Below are positions 45,353 through 56,407 of a stretch of DNA of 64,000 nt, one piece after another. How positions within the stretch are numbered: position 1 is the first letter of the stretch; each line of letters starts with the position of its first letter. A model generated the notes under the pieces. That model made no database searches and was not told the origin of the DNA. It was given only the letters and a program-made list of their open reading frames with translations. The DNA comes from Bradyrhizobium sp. (GTDB taxonomy: Bacteria > Pseudomonadota > Alphaproteobacteria > Rhizobiales > Xanthobacteraceae): positions 1 through 64,000 of the forward strand of contig NZ_JAURXB010000093.1 in NCBI RefSeq assembly GCF_030654605.1. The letters run 5' to 3'. The translations under genes and the position numbers were made by a program.

Positions 45353-46654
45353 ATGGACGCATCCACCAAAAAAACCGCAACGCTGACCGTCGGCAACAAG
45401 AGCTATGATTTCCCGATTTTGAGCGGCACCGTCGGGCCCGATGTCATTGACATCGCCAAGCTCTACGCCCAGGCCGGCATGTTCACCTATGACCCCGGCT
45501 TCACCTCGACCGGCAGCTGCCAGTCCAAGATCACCTATATCGACGGCGACGCCGGCATCCTGGAATACCGCGGCTATCCGATCGAACAGCTGGCGGAAAA
45601 GGGCGACTTCCTCGAAACCTGCTACCTGCTGCTGTACGGCGAACTGCCGACCCCGGCGCAAAAGGCCGATTTCGACAGCCGCGTGATCCATCACACCATG
45701 GTCCACGAGCAGATGGCCCGCTTCTTCCAGGGCTTCCGCCGCGACGCGCATCCGATGGCGATAATGGTGGCGGCGGTCGGCGCGCTGGCCGCGTTCTATC
45801 ACGATAGCACCGACATCAACGATCCCAGGCAGCGCATGATCGCGTCGATGCGGATGATCGCGAAAGTCCCGACGCTGGCCGCGATGGCCTTCAAATACAC
45901 CATCGGCCAGCCCTTCATGTATCCGAAGAACTCGCTCTCCTTCGCCGAGAACTTCCTGCATATGTGCTTCGCGGTGCCCTGCGAGGACTACAAGATCAAC
46001 CCGGTGCTGGCCGACGCCCTCGACAAGATCTTCATCCTGCATGCCGACCACGAGCAGAACGCCTCGACCTCGACCGTGCGTATCGCCGGCTCCTCCGGCG
46101 CCAATCCGTTCGCCTGCATCGCCGCCGGCATCGCCTGCCTGTGGGGCCCGGCGCATGGCGGCGCCAATGAAGCAGCATTGGCGATGCTCGCCGAGATCGG
46201 CACCGTCGACAAGATCCCCGAATTCATCGCCAAGGTGAAGGACAAGAACAGCGAAGTCCGCCTGATGGGTTTTGGCCATCGCGTCTACAAGAACTACGAT
46301 CCGCGCGCCAAGATCATGCAGAAGATGTGTCATGCCGTGCTGGCGGAAACCGGCCATGGCGACGATCCGATGCTGAAGGTCGCGCTGGAACTGGAAAAGA
46401 TCGCGCTGAGCGACCCCTACTTCATCGACCGCAAGCTCTATCCGAACGTCGATTTCTATTCGGGCATCACGCTGAAGGCGATGGGCTTCCCGACCTCGAT
46501 GTTCACCGTGTTGTTCGCGGTCGCCCGCACCGTCGGCTGGATCAGCCAGTGGAGCGAGATGATCGAGGACCCGCAGCAGAAGATCGGCCGCCCGCGCCAG
46601 CTCTACACCGGCGTCGCCCGCAGGGATTACGTGGCGATCGACCAGCGCAAATAA
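45353..46654 (+). CDS. gltA: Citrate synthase
   Basis: [62 protein letters not shown]. Confidence 0.98.
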   Translation: MDASTKKTATLTVGNKSYDFPILSGTVGPDVIDIAKLYAQAGMFTYDPGFTSTGSCQSKITYIDGDAGILEYRGYPIEQLAEKGDFLETCYLLLYGELPTPAQKADFDSRVIHHTMVHEQMARFFQGFRRDAHPMAIMVAAVGALAAFYHDSTDINDPRQRMIASMRMIAKVPTLAAMAFKYTIGQPFMYPKNSLSFAENFLHMCFAVPCEDYKINPVLADALDKIFILHADHEQNASTSTVRIAGSSGANPFACIAAGIACLWGPAHGGANEAALAMLAEIGTVDKIPEFIAKVKDKNSEVRLMGFGHRVYKNYDPRAKIMQKMCHAVLAETGHGDDPMLKVALELEKIALSDPYFIDRKLYPNVDFYSGITLKAMGFPTSMFTVLFAVARTVGWISQWSEMIEDPQQKIGRPRQLYTGVARRDYVAIDQRK

Positions 46655-46678
46655 GCGCGCGAGCTTTACGACGATTTG

Positions 46679-46709
46679 AAAGCCGGATGCGGTCACCGCA
46701 TCCGGCTTT
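46679..46709 (+). terminator. Strong palindromic terminator hairpin after gltA
   Basis: AAAGCCGGATGCGG-TCA-CCGCATCCGGCTTT, 14-bp perfect stem. Confidence 0.8.
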
Positions 46710-46716
46710 CGTGCTT

Positions 46717-46794
46717 CGTAGGGTGGGTTAGCGAAGCGTAACCCACCGCCACACCAACAAGTTGGTGGGCTACGCTTTGCTAACCCACCCTACG
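46717..46794. repeat. CGTAGGGTGGGTTAGCGAAGCGTAACCCACC inverted repeat
   Basis: CGTAGGGTGGGTTAGCGAAGCGTA ... TACGCTTTGCTAACCCACCCTACG. Confidence 0.9.
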
Positions 46795-46807
46795 ATTTCA
46801 TAGCCCA

Positions 46808-46854
46808 TAGGATGGGTGGGTGATGGGTTTCGCAAGAGCTCAACCCATCCTACG
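46808..46854. repeat. Related TAGGATGGGT ... ACCCATCCTA inverted repeat
   Basis: TAGGATGGGTGGGTGATGGGTTTCGCAAGAGCTCAACCCATCCTACG. Confidence 0.85.
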
Positions 46855-46931
46855 CGCTGTTCCATTACCTTGATTGACAGAAGCGGATCGCGCTGCCTCG
46901 AACCGATTGTCCCAGGGAGAAAAGTTGGTCC

Positions 46932-47660
46932 TCACTGCCGCGGTTTCCTGTGAAGTTCGATCATCGTTCGCGGCGTGATCTCCTCGCATTGCGTAACCGA
47001 CCGAGGTGACGACGCATTGCCTTCAACGCCTTCGATCGTGATGGACTGACGAACCTTGTTCCAGACGACATGGCGCGGGACATCGAAATTCATGAGAAGT
47101 TTTATCTCGTCCTGGTTGGCATCCGTCACCTCGCCTCGATACGCTCTTCCCTCCTTGCCACGCTCATAGAGCGCTTGTTTCGAAGCGGCATCCATCGTGA
47201 AGTACGCATTGCCTCCAGCGTGTTCACAGCGAACGGAGATCGGATGCTGAATTGGCTCGCGAATCCGGAAGCTCAGAATGCTTCGCGGGGGCATGACGGA
47301 GCATTTGTGGTTTAATGTCGGCCGAAAGATATCGTTGTCCATCCCCGGCCAAGTCATTGTCTTTCGAGCGCGGTCGAAAATCAGGTCGATCCTTCCGGAT
47401 GGGACGGGCAGGATGAATTTGATCTTTTCGTCTTCCGTGGAAATAATCTCTCCTGAGTATGCATTGATCCCGAAATTTGTTTCGACACTGCTCGGTGGCG
47501 ACTCAAGGACGATTGCCTTTGCATCGATGTCGAAGGTCGCGAAGTAGGGGCGGATTGGGATGCCGCCTTCACAGCGTACCGAGAATGATTCGGCAGCTGC
47601 CGCGCCATCCGGCGCCAGCACGAGCAAGAGAATGACAGGCAAACCCATGAGCCACTTCAT
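46932..47660 (-). CDS. Hypothetical secreted protein
   Basis: 242 aa with signal peptide MKWLMGLPVILLLVLAPDGAAAA; two repeated domains each with a Cys pair. Confidence 0.75.
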   Translation of the reverse strand: MKWLMGLPVILLLVLAPDGAAAAESFSVRCEGGIPIRPYFATFDIDAKAIVLESPPSSVETNFGINAYSGEIISTEDEKIKFILPVPSGRIDLIFDRARKTMTWPGMDNDIFRPTLNHKCSVMPPRSILSFRIREPIQHPISVRCEHAGGNAYFTMDAASKQALYERGKEGRAYRGEVTDANQDEIKLLMNFDVPRHVVWNKVRQSITIEGVEGNASSPRSVTQCEEITPRTMIELHRKPRQ

Positions 47661-47803
47661 GTCGCACGCTCCGTTTCGAACATGCTAGCCACCCGCCCGC
47701 GCTTCTGCGGTTAAAGACACTCCGTACAACCAATCGATTCCACGACAGCGTGCATTTGTCACAGCTGAAATAGTGAAAATTCAAATCAAATCGATGATTC
47801 CAT

Positions 47804-48991
47804 TCAGGCCCGCGCCTTGCGCATCGTCGCCAGCACGATATCCGCCGCGCGGGTGCTCGGCGTCGCGTTGCCGGTCGACATGATCGCGTCGATCTTCGCG
47901 AAGGCCTCGACCTGTCGCCGCCGCAGCGGCGACTCTTCGAGTACATCGCGCAGCGCGCGCGACAATTTCTCCGGCGTGCATTCGGTCTGCAAAAATTCCG
48001 GAACGACGTTGTCGCCGACCACGAGGTTGGCGAGGATCACCGAGGGGACCTTGATCATCCGCAGCATGATCCAGGCCTCGATCGCGCCGGTGCGATAGGC
48101 CGTCACCATCGGCACGCCCGCCAGCGCCAGCTCCAGCGTCACGGTGCCGGACTTCGCCAGCGCCGCATGCGCGATCCGGAACGCGGCGCGCTTCTCGGCC
48201 TCGCCGATCACGATCCGGGGCTGCACCGGCCAGCTCGCCACGCCTTCGCGCACCGCTTCCACCAGATGCGGCATGGTCGGCAGGATCAGTTCGAACGCCA
48301 CGCCCTCGTCGCGCAGTCGGCCGAGCGCGGCGCCGAACACTGCCGTGTGATGCCGGACTTCGCTGCGGCGGCTTCCCGGCAGCACCAGCAGCACCGGCGG
48401 AGATTCCGCGCGGCGCTTCTGCTCGTCAGGTCCGGGCCGAAGCGTGCCGATCTGTTCGATCAGGGGATGACCGACATAACTGCAAGGCGGACCACGCAGC
48501 TTGCGATATTCCTCTGGCTCGAACGGCAGCAGCGCCAGCACGTGATCGACATAGGCGGTCATCGCCCGCGCGCGGCCGGGGCGCCAGGCCCAGACCGAGG
48601 GCGAAACGTAGTTGACGATCGGGATCGCGGGATCGCTGGCGCGGACGCGGCGCGCCACGCGATGGGTGAAATCGGGGCTGTCGATGATGACGAGCACATC
48701 AGGCGATGCCTGCGTCACCGCCGTTGCGGTCTCGCTGATCCGCCGCAGCAGCATCGGCAGCTGTTTCACCACGGCCGCGAGGCCCATGATCGACAATTGC
48801 TCGATCGGAAACAGCGACACCAGTCCCTCGCGCGCCATCGCCTGACCGCCGACGCCCTCGAAACGCACCGCGCCGCCGAGCCGCTGGCGCAGCACCTTCA
48901 TCAGGCTGGCGCCGAGCCGGTCGCCGGATTCCTCCGTCGCGATCAGGAATATTTTGCGCGCGACGCCGCTGGTTGTTCGTGGCGGGATCAC
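47804..48991 (-). CDS. lpxB: Lipid-A-disaccharide synthase
   Basis: IFLIATEESGDRLGASLMKVLRQRLG, NYVSPSVWAWRPGRA, SRRSEV. Confidence 0.97.
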   Translation of the reverse strand: MIPPRTTSGVARKIFLIATEESGDRLGASLMKVLRQRLGGAVRFEGVGGQAMAREGLVSLFPIEQLSIMGLAAVVKQLPMLLRRISETATAVTQASPDVLVIIDSPDFTHRVARRVRASDPAIPIVNYVSPSVWAWRPGRARAMTAYVDHVLALLPFEPEEYRKLRGPPCSYVGHPLIEQIGTLRPGPDEQKRRAESPPVLLVLPGSRRSEVRHHTAVFGAALGRLRDEGVAFELILPTMPHLVEAVREGVASWPVQPRIVIGEAEKRAAFRIAHAALAKSGTVTLELALAGVPMVTAYRTGAIEAWIMLRMIKVPSVILANLVVGDNVVPEFLQTECTPEKLSRALRDVLEESPLRRRQVEAFAKIDAIMSTGNATPSTRAADIVLATMRKARA

Positions 48992-49845
48992 GCGGGCAAA
49001 CCCGTCACGAACAGGCCGGCCGCGTCGGCGGCCGCGATCATGGCCTGCGGCTCGACTACGATGGTATGGCCGGCAACGATGGCAATGCCCGATAGCCCGG
49101 CCTCGACCGCGCGCTCGACGGTGCGCGGCCCGATGGTCGGCAGATCGAAGCGCAGGTCCTGACCGCTCTTCGGCGCCTTCACCAGCACGCCGCGCGGCGC
49201 CCTGGCGCGGATCCGGCCCTCGCCGCGCAGCCGCGCCACCCGCGCCAGCAGGCCGTCGGTGCCCTCGATGTCCTCGACCGCGACCACATGGCCGTCGATC
49301 ACGATGGCGGCCTGGCCGATGTCGAACGGGCTCAGCGCGGCCAGCACGTCACGCCCGCGCCCGATATCGGCTTCGGCCTTGTCGTCCGGCGCGGTCCGGG
49401 TGACGCAGCCCTCGGGCATCAGCAGGTCGGGGGCGACATCCTTGATCCCGACCATGCGGAATCCGTCCTGTTCGAGGATGCGGCCGATCCCCGACAGCAG
49501 ATGATCGTCGCCGCCGCGGAACGCCGCCCACACCCGGCCGAGCACGCGAATGGTGGTCCAGTCCAGCCGGATCTCCGACAGCGCCGGCCGCACCAGCGTG
49601 CCGATGAACACCAGGTCGCGGCAGTTCTCGCTGCGAAACAGCTTCATGGCCCGGCCGATCTGGCCGACCGAAATCCAGTGATGGCGAAAACGCTGCACGG
49701 CAACCGGATCGCAGGCGCCCTTCAGTGCGAACAGCACGGGCTTGAGGCCGCGCGCGACCAGCGAGTCCGCCACCGCGAACGGCATGACGCCGCCGCCGGC
49801 GATCACGGCGACCGGCGAGGAAATCTGCAAAGCCTCATCCGTCAT
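48988..49845 (-). CDS. lpxI: LpxI family UDP-2,3-diacylglucosamine pyrophosphatase
   Basis: VAVIAGGGVMPFAVADSL...; GGDDHLLSGIGRILEQDGFRMVG. Confidence 0.92.
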   Translation of the reverse strand: MTDEALQISSPVAVIAGGGVMPFAVADSLVARGLKPVLFALKGACDPVAVQRFRHHWISVGQIGRAMKLFRSENCRDLVFIGTLVRPALSEIRLDWTTIRVLGRVWAAFRGGDDHLLSGIGRILEQDGFRMVGIKDVAPDLLMPEGCVTRTAPDDKAEADIGRGRDVLAALSPFDIGQAAIVIDGHVVAVEDIEGTDGLLARVARLRGEGRIRARAPRGVLVKAPKSGQDLRFDLPTIGPRTVERAVEAGLSGIAIVAGHTIVVEPQAMIAAADAAGLFVTGLPA

Positions 49846-49882
49846 GGCATGCCCCCGGCGCCCCAAGGATCAAAGTCAAGGA

Positions 49883-50686
49883 TCAGGGCGCCTTGCCGGC
49901 CTTCAGCGGCTGGCACAACTCGCGATGCTTTCCGGCATCGATGAAATCGAGAATTTCCGTAATCGCGGGATCCGCGCCCGCGTGTTGCCGTGCCTCGTTC
50001 AGGCGTTCGGCAAAGACGCCGGGACCGTGAAACAGCCCTTGATAAAACGATCGAACCCTGGCCAGTCGCTCGCGGCTGAACTTGCGGCGTTTCATGCCGA
50101 CGATGTTGAGACCTGAAAGGTGGGCGAACTGGCCGTTGGCAAGACCGTACGGGATGACGTCGCCGCGCACCGCGGTGAGTGCGCTGACCATCACCTGCGA
50201 GCCGACGCGGCCGAACTGATGCACCGCCGACAGGCCGCCCATGAAAACGAAATCGCCGATCTCGCAATGGCCGCCCAGCGTCGCCGAGGTCGCGAAGATC
50301 ACGTCGTTGCCGACCACGCAGTCGTGCCCGACATGGCTGCAATTCATGAAGTAACCGCGATCGCCGACGCGGGTGATGCCGCCGCCGGCCACGGTGCCGG
50401 CGCTCATGGTCGACTGCTCCCGGATGGTGCAGCCCTGGCCGATCTGGAGTTTCGTCAATTCGCCGCGCCAGGCCAGCGATTGCGGCGGGGTGCCGAGCGA
50501 GACGAACGGATAGATCGTGCAGCCGTCACCGATCGTGGTCCGCGCGGTGACGTAGACATGCGCGAGCAGCTTGCAGTTGGCGCCGATCACGACGTCGGGC
50601 CCGATCACGCAATAGGGTCCGATCGAGGTGCCCTCGCCGATCACAGCGCCATCCTCAACCCGCGCGGTGGGATCGATCGTACTCAT
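49883..50686 (-). CDS. lpxA: Acyl-ACP--UDP-N-acetylglucosamine O-acyltransferase
   Basis: Hexapeptide repeats; MSTIDPTARVEDGAVIGEGTSIGPYCVIGPDV. Confidence 0.97.
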   Translation of the reverse strand: MSTIDPTARVEDGAVIGEGTSIGPYCVIGPDVVIGANCKLLAHVYVTARTTIGDGCTIYPFVSLGTPPQSLAWRGELTKLQIGQGCTIREQSTMSAGTVAGGGITRVGDRGYFMNCSHVGHDCVVGNDVIFATSATLGGHCEIGDFVFMGGLSAVHQFGRVGSQVMVSALTAVRGDVIPYGLANGQFAHLSGLNIVGMKRRKFSRERLARVRSFYQGLFHGPGVFAERLNEARQHAGADPAITEILDFIDAGKHRELCQPLKAGKAP

Positions 50687-50841
50687 CAAGGGGTCCGGTA
50701 AAGCCAAAGGGTGGAGGTTAATGTCCAAGGTTTTCCGGTCGTTAGCGCGACATCCCCGACCTGTCCAGTGACGTATGGTTACGCCGTGTTTCGGCACGCC
50801 GGTATCAACCCATGCGGGCGCCGGGGACGCCTCGCGCCCGG

Positions 50842-51303
50842 TCAGTCGGTCAGCATCGCGCCGACGTCGGCCTCGGCGACGGTGACGCCGTTGACGATGG
50901 CGTCGCCGTGAAACCACCACATCGCCTTGCGGCGGCCAATGCTGCGCATGTGGTATTCGATGGTATCGCCGGGCATCACCGGCTTGCGGAATTTGCACTT
51001 GTCGATGGTGAGAAAATAAACCGCGCGCGGCTTCTCGGTGCCTTCGACCGACTTGATGCCGATCACGCCGGCGGTCTGCGCCATGGCTTCGATCATCATC
51101 ACCCCCGGATAGACCGGGCGGTCGGGAAAATGCCCCTGGAACGGCGGTTCGTTGAAGGTGACGTTCTTGATGCCGGTGCCCGAATAATCGGTGCGGATAT
51201 TGATCACCTTGTCGATCAGCAACATCGGAAAACGATGCGGCAGCGTCTTCAGGATCTCATTGATATCGACCAGCGCAAACCTGACTGCTGCCGCCTCCGT
51301 CAT
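50842..51303 (-). CDS. fabZ: 3-hydroxyacyl-ACP dehydratase
   Basis: [38 protein letters not shown]. Confidence 0.98.
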   Translation of the reverse strand: MTEAAAVRFALVDINEILKTLPHRFPMLLIDKVINIRTDYSGTGIKNVTFNEPPFQGHFPDRPVYPGVMMIEAMAQTAGVIGIKSVEGTEKPRAVYFLTIDKCKFRKPVMPGDTIEYHMRSIGRRKAMWWFHGDAIVNGVTVAEADVGAMLTD

Positions 51304-52367
51304 TCCCGCCCCTCGCCCTTCTTATCGGCCGCGCCATCGCGCGCCAGACGCTCCACTGCCACGATTTCCCGGAACCACTGCTTCGTCGGTTTGGCAAAAT
51401 GGCCGCCCCAGCGCCCGTTGGCCGGAATGTCATCCTTGACCGCACTCATCGCCGTAACCTGGGCGCCGTCGCCGATCTTGAGATGGTTGTTGATCCCCAC
51501 CTTGGCGCCCAACGCCACATTGTCGCCAATCGTCAGACTGCCCGCCAGCCCGATCTGGGCGGCCAGCAGACAATGCCTGCCGATCGTCACATTGTGGCCG
51601 ATCTGGACCTGATTGTCGATTTTGGTGCCCTCGCCGATCACGGTATCGCGCAGGCTGCCGCGGTCGATGGTGGTCCCGGCGCCGACCTCGACGTCGTTCT
51701 GGATCACGACGCGGCCGGTCTGCGGCACTTTCACATGGCCCCCCGGGCCAAAGAAAACGAACCCGTAGCCGTCCTGCCCGATGCTGCAGCCGGGATGGAT
51801 CAGGACGTTGTTGCCGATCAGCGCGGACTGGATCGCCGTATGCGCGCCGACGTTGCAGTCCCGGCCGATCCGGACATTGGCGCCGATCACCGCCGCCGAA
51901 CCGACCACCGTTCCGGCGCCGATTTCGACGCCCGGGCCGATCACCGCCAGGGGATCGACGATCACGCCGTCTTCCAGATGCGCCGTCGGATCGATCACGG
52001 CGGAGGGAGCGATGCCGGCATTGCCGAACCAGGATTGCGGGCGAAGGGCGTCGCTATACAGCTCGCGGGCGATCGTCACGAATTCGCGGAACGGCTGCGC
52101 CGCGCGCAGGACCGCGACATGGGCGGGCACGCTGGCCTCGAAACGCGCGCTGACCAGGCAGGCGCCGGCCCTGGTGGAAGCGAGCTGGTCGGCATATTTC
52201 AGGTTGTCGAAGAACGCCAGATGCATCGGGCCGGCTTCCTCGAGCGAAGCCAGGCCTCTGATCTCGAGGCCGCCGCGGGACGGATCGACCAGAGCAGCTT
52301 TCGTCAACGCGGCGAGTTCGGCCAGCGTCGACGACGGCGGTTGTTTGGAAAATGTCGGCTGCGCCAT
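51300..52367 (-). CDS. lpxD: UDP-3-O-(3-hydroxymyristoyl)glucosamine N-acyltransferase
   Basis: Hexapeptide repeats; [23 protein letters not shown]. Confidence 0.97.
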   Translation of the reverse strand: MAQPTFSKQPPSSTLAELAALTKAALVDPSRGGLEIRGLASLEEAGPMHLAFFDNLKYADQLASTRAGACLVSARFEASVPAHVAVLRAAQPFREFVTIARELYSDALRPQSWFGNAGIAPSAVIDPTAHLEDGVIVDPLAVIGPGVEIGAGTVVGSAAVIGANVRIGRDCNVGAHTAIQSALIGNNVLIHPGCSIGQDGYGFVFFGPGGHVKVPQTGRVVIQNDVEVGAGTTIDRGSLRDTVIGEGTKIDNQVQIGHNVTIGRHCLLAAQIGLAGSLTIGDNVALGAKVGINNHLKIGDGAQVTAMSAVKDDIPANGRWGGHFAKPTKQWFREIVAVERLARDGAADKKGEGRE

Positions 52368-52495
52368 TCCACCCGTCGCGGTCCGGCCGGTGATCGAAGG
52401 AGAGCCCCGGTTCTGATCAATCACAACCGGGGTCTGTCTCTGTGTTGCCGCGTCTTCTTCACGCGAACCGGAAATCCGCTTCGCTCGAAAACGCC

Positions 52496-55039
52496 TTAGA
52501 ACGATGTCCCGCCGCCAAACTTGAATTGCTGGACGCGGTCATACGCACCCTTGGTCAACGGCACCGCGTAATCGATGCGCAGCGGTCCGAACGGCGACGC
52601 CCAGATCAGACCGACACCCACCGAGCTGCGGACGACGTTGCCGTTGTCATACACCAGTCCCGTACAGGATCCGGCCGGAAGTGGAATGGTCGTCCCTTTG
52701 ACACAGCCCGGCGCATTGACTTCGTTGGTAAAGGCCCACGACGTCGGTCCCTGGTAGTCGTAGAGCCCGCCGGCATCGGCATAGACCGACCCCTTGAGAC
52801 CGACTTCCTTCGGCAGGAACCAGAACGGCATCTGCAACTCCGCCGAAATGCCCCAATATTTGCTGCCGCCGAGCGAGTCGCTGGTGCCATAGGGGTTGAT
52901 GTCGCGCGGACCGATACCGTTGGGCGCAAAGCCGCGAACCAGGTTGGAGCCCATCTGGAAGTGATCGAGCATCCGCAGGTCGCTGTTGCCGATCTTGTTG
53001 AGAATGCCAGCCTGGCCATGGATCAATCCGACGATGTCGGCGACCAGCGGCGTGTAGTATTTCAGGTCGATCGCGGTCTTCAGATAGCTGACGTCGCCAC
53101 CAACGCCGGCGAAGTCCTGCTTGAAATCGACCAGCAGGCCGTCGGTGGGGTTCTTGTTGTTGTCGAGCGTGTTGTAGTTCAGCGAATAGCCGATCGACGA
53201 GGTCAGCGTCTTGCCGTTCTGCAGTTCCTTGCGGACCGGCAGCGAAGCTTCACCGTCGAAGTAGCAGCCGAGCGCCGAGGTGTTGGAGCCACTGGCGGGG
53301 TTTCCGTTGGCCATGAAGGCCGGGCTGGGATTATACGACGGATTCGGCGTCACGCCGTCGGCCAGGAACTGGTTGTTGTTACAGTTCCTCAGGTAATCCG
53401 GCAGCGAAATCTTCTGCTCATAGATCGAATAACGGACCTGCAGGGAGAGATCTTCGCGCAGGCTGAATCCGAGCCTCGGGCTGAAGCCGATCGTGCTGGT
53501 GCCGTACGAAATATAGGAATTGGCGAGCTGTTCGCGCTGGAACAGGTCGAGCCCGAGCGCGACGCGATAGTCCAGCAGGTAGGGCTCCACGAACGACAGC
53601 GAGTAGCCGCGCGCATACTGGCCATAGGTCACCGACGCCTTCGCGTAGAGACCGCGGCCGAGGAAGTTGCGCTCGGAGATGCTGACCTCGGCCAGCGCGC
53701 CGTCGGTCGTCGAATAGCCGCCCGACACCGAGAAGTCGCCGGTCGATTTCTCCTCGAGATCGACCACGAGAATCACGCGGTCGCTGGAGGATCCGGGTTC
53801 GCTCGTGATCTTCACCGACTTGAAGAAATCGAGATTCTTCAGGCGGCGCTCGGCGCGATCGACCAGCGCGCGGTTGTAGGCGTCGCCTTCCGACAGGTCG
53901 AATTCGCGGCGGATGACGTAGTCGCGGGTGCGGGTATTGCCGCGCACGTTGATGCGCTCGATATAGGTTCGCGGACCTTCGTCGATGGCAAAGGTGATCG
54001 AGACGGTATGCGCCTCGAAATTGCGCTCGCCGCGCGGACGCACGATCGCAAAGGCATAACCGCGCCGCGAGGCCTCGATCTGCATCTCCTCGACGGACTT
54101 CTCCAGCGCCTCGGCATTGTACAGCGAGCCGACACGCACGCGCGAGAAGCTGCGCAGCACATTGCCGTCGAGCGTGCCGATGCTGGAGGCGAAATTGACC
54201 TGGGCAATCCGGTACTGCTGGCCCTCTTCGATCTTGAAGGTCACCAGGAAGCCCTTCTTCTCCGGATCGTATTCGGTGAGCGCGGCGACCACCTGAACGT
54301 CGGCATAGCCGTTCTTCAGATAGTAGCGGCGGATCAGGTCGCGGTCGGCCTCGACGCGGTCCGGATCGTAGACGTCGGCGCCGCCGAGAAAGCTCAGCAG
54401 GTTCGATTCGCGGGTCTTGATGACGTCCTTGAGGCGATACGACGAGTAGGCGACGTTGCCGACGAACTCGATCGACTTGACGCCGGTTTTCGAACCCTCG
54501 GTCACCGTGAAGATCAGATCGACGCGGTTGTTCGGCTGCTCGATGATTTCAGGAACCACCCGCACGTCATAGCGGCCGGAGCGGCGATAGATTTCGGCGA
54601 TGCGCAGGGCGTCGGACTGTACCATCGGGCGCGACAGCGTACCGCGCGGCTTCGACTGGATTTCAGTCGAAATCTGCTCGTCCTTGATCTTCTTGTTACC
54701 TTCGAAGGCAATGCGGCCGATGACGGGGTTTTCCACCACGGTCACCACGAGGCGCCCGCCGGCCTGATTGATTCGCACGTCCTGGAACAGGCCGGTCTCG
54801 ATCAGCGCTTTCAGGCCGTCATCGATTTGGCCCTGACCAAGGCGCCCGCCGGGCCCCGGCCTGAAATAGGAGCGAACGGTCTCGACATCGACGCGCCGGT
54901 TACCCTCCACCACGATCGACGAAGTCTGGGCAACGGCCGCAGACGGCACAAGCATAGCGGCCAGCGCAACGGCGACCGGCATCGCGAACATGATCAGGGT
55001 GGCCAACAAGCCTCCCCGCACTCGCATTCCAACATTCAT
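52496..55039 (-). CDS. bamA: Outer membrane protein assembly factor BamA
   Basis: POTRA repeats ([16 protein letters not shown]), VRGF barrel motif, C-terminal [11 protein letters not shown]. Confidence 0.98.
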   Translation of the reverse strand: MNVGMRVRGGLLATLIMFAMPVAVALAAMLVPSAAVAQTSSIVVEGNRRVDVETVRSYFRPGPGGRLGQGQIDDGLKALIETGLFQDVRINQAGGRLVVTVVENPVIGRIAFEGNKKIKDEQISTEIQSKPRGTLSRPMVQSDALRIAEIYRRSGRYDVRVVPEIIEQPNNRVDLIFTVTEGSKTGVKSIEFVGNVAYSSYRLKDVIKTRESNLLSFLGGADVYDPDRVEADRDLIRRYYLKNGYADVQVVAALTEYDPEKKGFLVTFKIEEGQQYRIAQVNFASSIGTLDGNVLRSFSRVRVGSLYNAEALEKSVEEMQIEASRRGYAFAIVRPRGERNFEAHTVSITFAIDEGPRTYIERINVRGNTRTRDYVIRREFDLSEGDAYNRALVDRAERRLKNLDFFKSVKITSEPGSSSDRVILVVDLEEKSTGDFSVSGGYSTTDGALAEVSISERNFLGRGLYAKASVTYGQYARGYSLSFVEPYLLDYRVALGLDLFQREQLANSYISYGTSTIGFSPRLGFSLREDLSLQVRYSIYEQKISLPDYLRNCNNNQFLADGVTPNPSYNPSPAFMANGNPASGSNTSALGCYFDGEASLPVRKELQNGKTLTSSIGYSLNYNTLDNNKNPTDGLLVDFKQDFAGVGGDVSYLKTAIDLKYYTPLVADIVGLIHGQAGILNKIGNSDLRMLDHFQMGSNLVRGFAPNGIGPRDINPYGTSDSLGGSKYWGISAELQMPFWFLPKEVGLKGSVYADAGGLYDYQGPTSWAFTNEVNAPGCVKGTTIPLPAGSCTGLVYDNGNVVRSSVGVGLIWASPFGPLRIDYAVPLTKGAYDRVQQFKFGGGTSF

Positions 55040-55212
55040 GCGCCAAGCGCCCTTGTGATTCCACGGTTGGCCCGCACCCCTACGAACCAACAGATTCCCA
55101 TTTGTTGCCCTGCTTGTAGCCAAATTTTCCGGGGCGGCAAACGTCCTATCGCAGTGCAATTTCATTTTCATTCCAAGACGTTGCCTATTGGCCACGTCAC
55201 AAAAAAGCCTTC

Positions 55213-56364
55213 TCACGATGCCGCCAGATGCAGAATGTCGTTGTAGGTCGCAAACACCATCAGCATCAGCACGAGGCCAAGTCCGATTCGGAAGCCAAAC
55301 TCCTGCGCCCGGTCCGACAACGGCCGCCCGCGCACGGCTTCCACCGCATAGAACAAAAGGTGACCGCCATCGAGCAACGGTACCGGGAACAGGTTAAGCA
55401 GTCCGATCGAGATCGAAAGCACCGCAGCAAGGTGGATCAGGGCGGCAACCCCGATGGTGGCGACCTGACCCGAAATCTGCGCGATCCGGATCGGCCCGCC
55501 GACCTGATCGGCCGCCTCGCGCCCGGTGAAGATGCCGCCGATATAGGCCATCGTGCGTTCGACGACGAACCAGGTCTCCTTGACGCCGAGCACGAGCGCG
55601 GTGGCGGGATCCACCCGCTCGGTCACCGTGTCGCCGGGATTGGTTGCCCGCGTGATGCCGAGCACGCCGAGGCGGTGAACGTTGCCGAACGAATCCTTCA
55701 CTTCCCGCTGCTGCGGCGTGCCCTGCAACTGCAGGCTGGAATCGCCGCGCTTGATGGTGAACGACAGCTGCTCGCCGGCACGGGTGCCGACAATGCGCTG
55801 CATCTCGGAGAAGCTTCCGATTGCCTTGCCATCGATCGAGGTTACGACGTCGCCGGCTTGAAAACCGGCCTTGTCGGCGGCACTGCCCGCTTCCACCTTG
55901 TCGACCCGCGCCGTCGTGCTCGGCTTGCCGAAGAACGTGAACAGGCAGGTGAAGATCACGATCGCCAGCAGGAAGTTGGCAATCGGCCCGGCCGCCACGA
56001 TCGCAGCGCGCGGTCCGACCTTCTTGTGGTGGAAACTGCCGGCGCGCTCTTCCGCGGTCATGGCGGAGAGCGTTTCGGACGACGGCGTGGAGGCTTCGCT
56101 CTCGTCGCCGAAGAATTTGACGTAGCCGCCGAGCGGGATCGCCGAGATCTTCCAGCGGGTGCCGTGGCGATCATTGAAGCCGGCGAGTTCCGGCCCGAAA
56201 CCGAGCGAGAACGTCAGTACTTTTACGCCTGCCCAGCGGGCCACCAGGAAGTGGCCAAGCTCATGGAAGAAAACGACGATCGTCAGCACGAACAGGAAGG
56301 GAATGATGTATCCGATGAGCCCATGGCTCAACGTATTGAAACTATGTAGAAAAAACTCGGACAT
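55213..56364 (-). CDS. rseP: RIP metalloprotease RseP
   Basis: VVFFHELGHFLVARWAGVKV; PDZ region; NLFPVPLLDGGHLL. Confidence 0.97.
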   Translation of the reverse strand: MSEFFLHSFNTLSHGLIGYIIPFLFVLTIVVFFHELGHFLVARWAGVKVLTFSLGFGPELAGFNDRHGTRWKISAIPLGGYVKFFGDESEASTPSSETLSAMTAEERAGSFHHKKVGPRAAIVAAGPIANFLLAIVIFTCLFTFFGKPSTTARVDKVEAGSAADKAGFQAGDVVTSIDGKAIGSFSEMQRIVGTRAGEQLSFTIKRGDSSLQLQGTPQQREVKDSFGNVHRLGVLGITRATNPGDTVTERVDPATALVLGVKETWFVVERTMAYIGGIFTGREAADQVGGPIRIAQISGQVATIGVAALIHLAAVLSISIGLLNLFPVPLLDGGHLLFYAVEAVRGRPLSDRAQEFGFRIGLGLVLMLMVFATYNDILHLAAS

Positions 56365-56407
56365 TCAATTCCCCTTAACCAAGGCCGCAGGCCCTGTCCC
56401 CAACCGT

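Noticed and set aside
44885-46696. 603-aa minus-strand ORF opposite gltX/gltA
   Set aside because: Antisense to two housekeeping genes.
52442-55246. 934-aa plus-strand ORF opposite bamA
   Set aside because: Antisense shadow of a clearly conserved high-GC gene; residue composition (Arg/His/Asp/Val rich) typical of reverse-frame translation.
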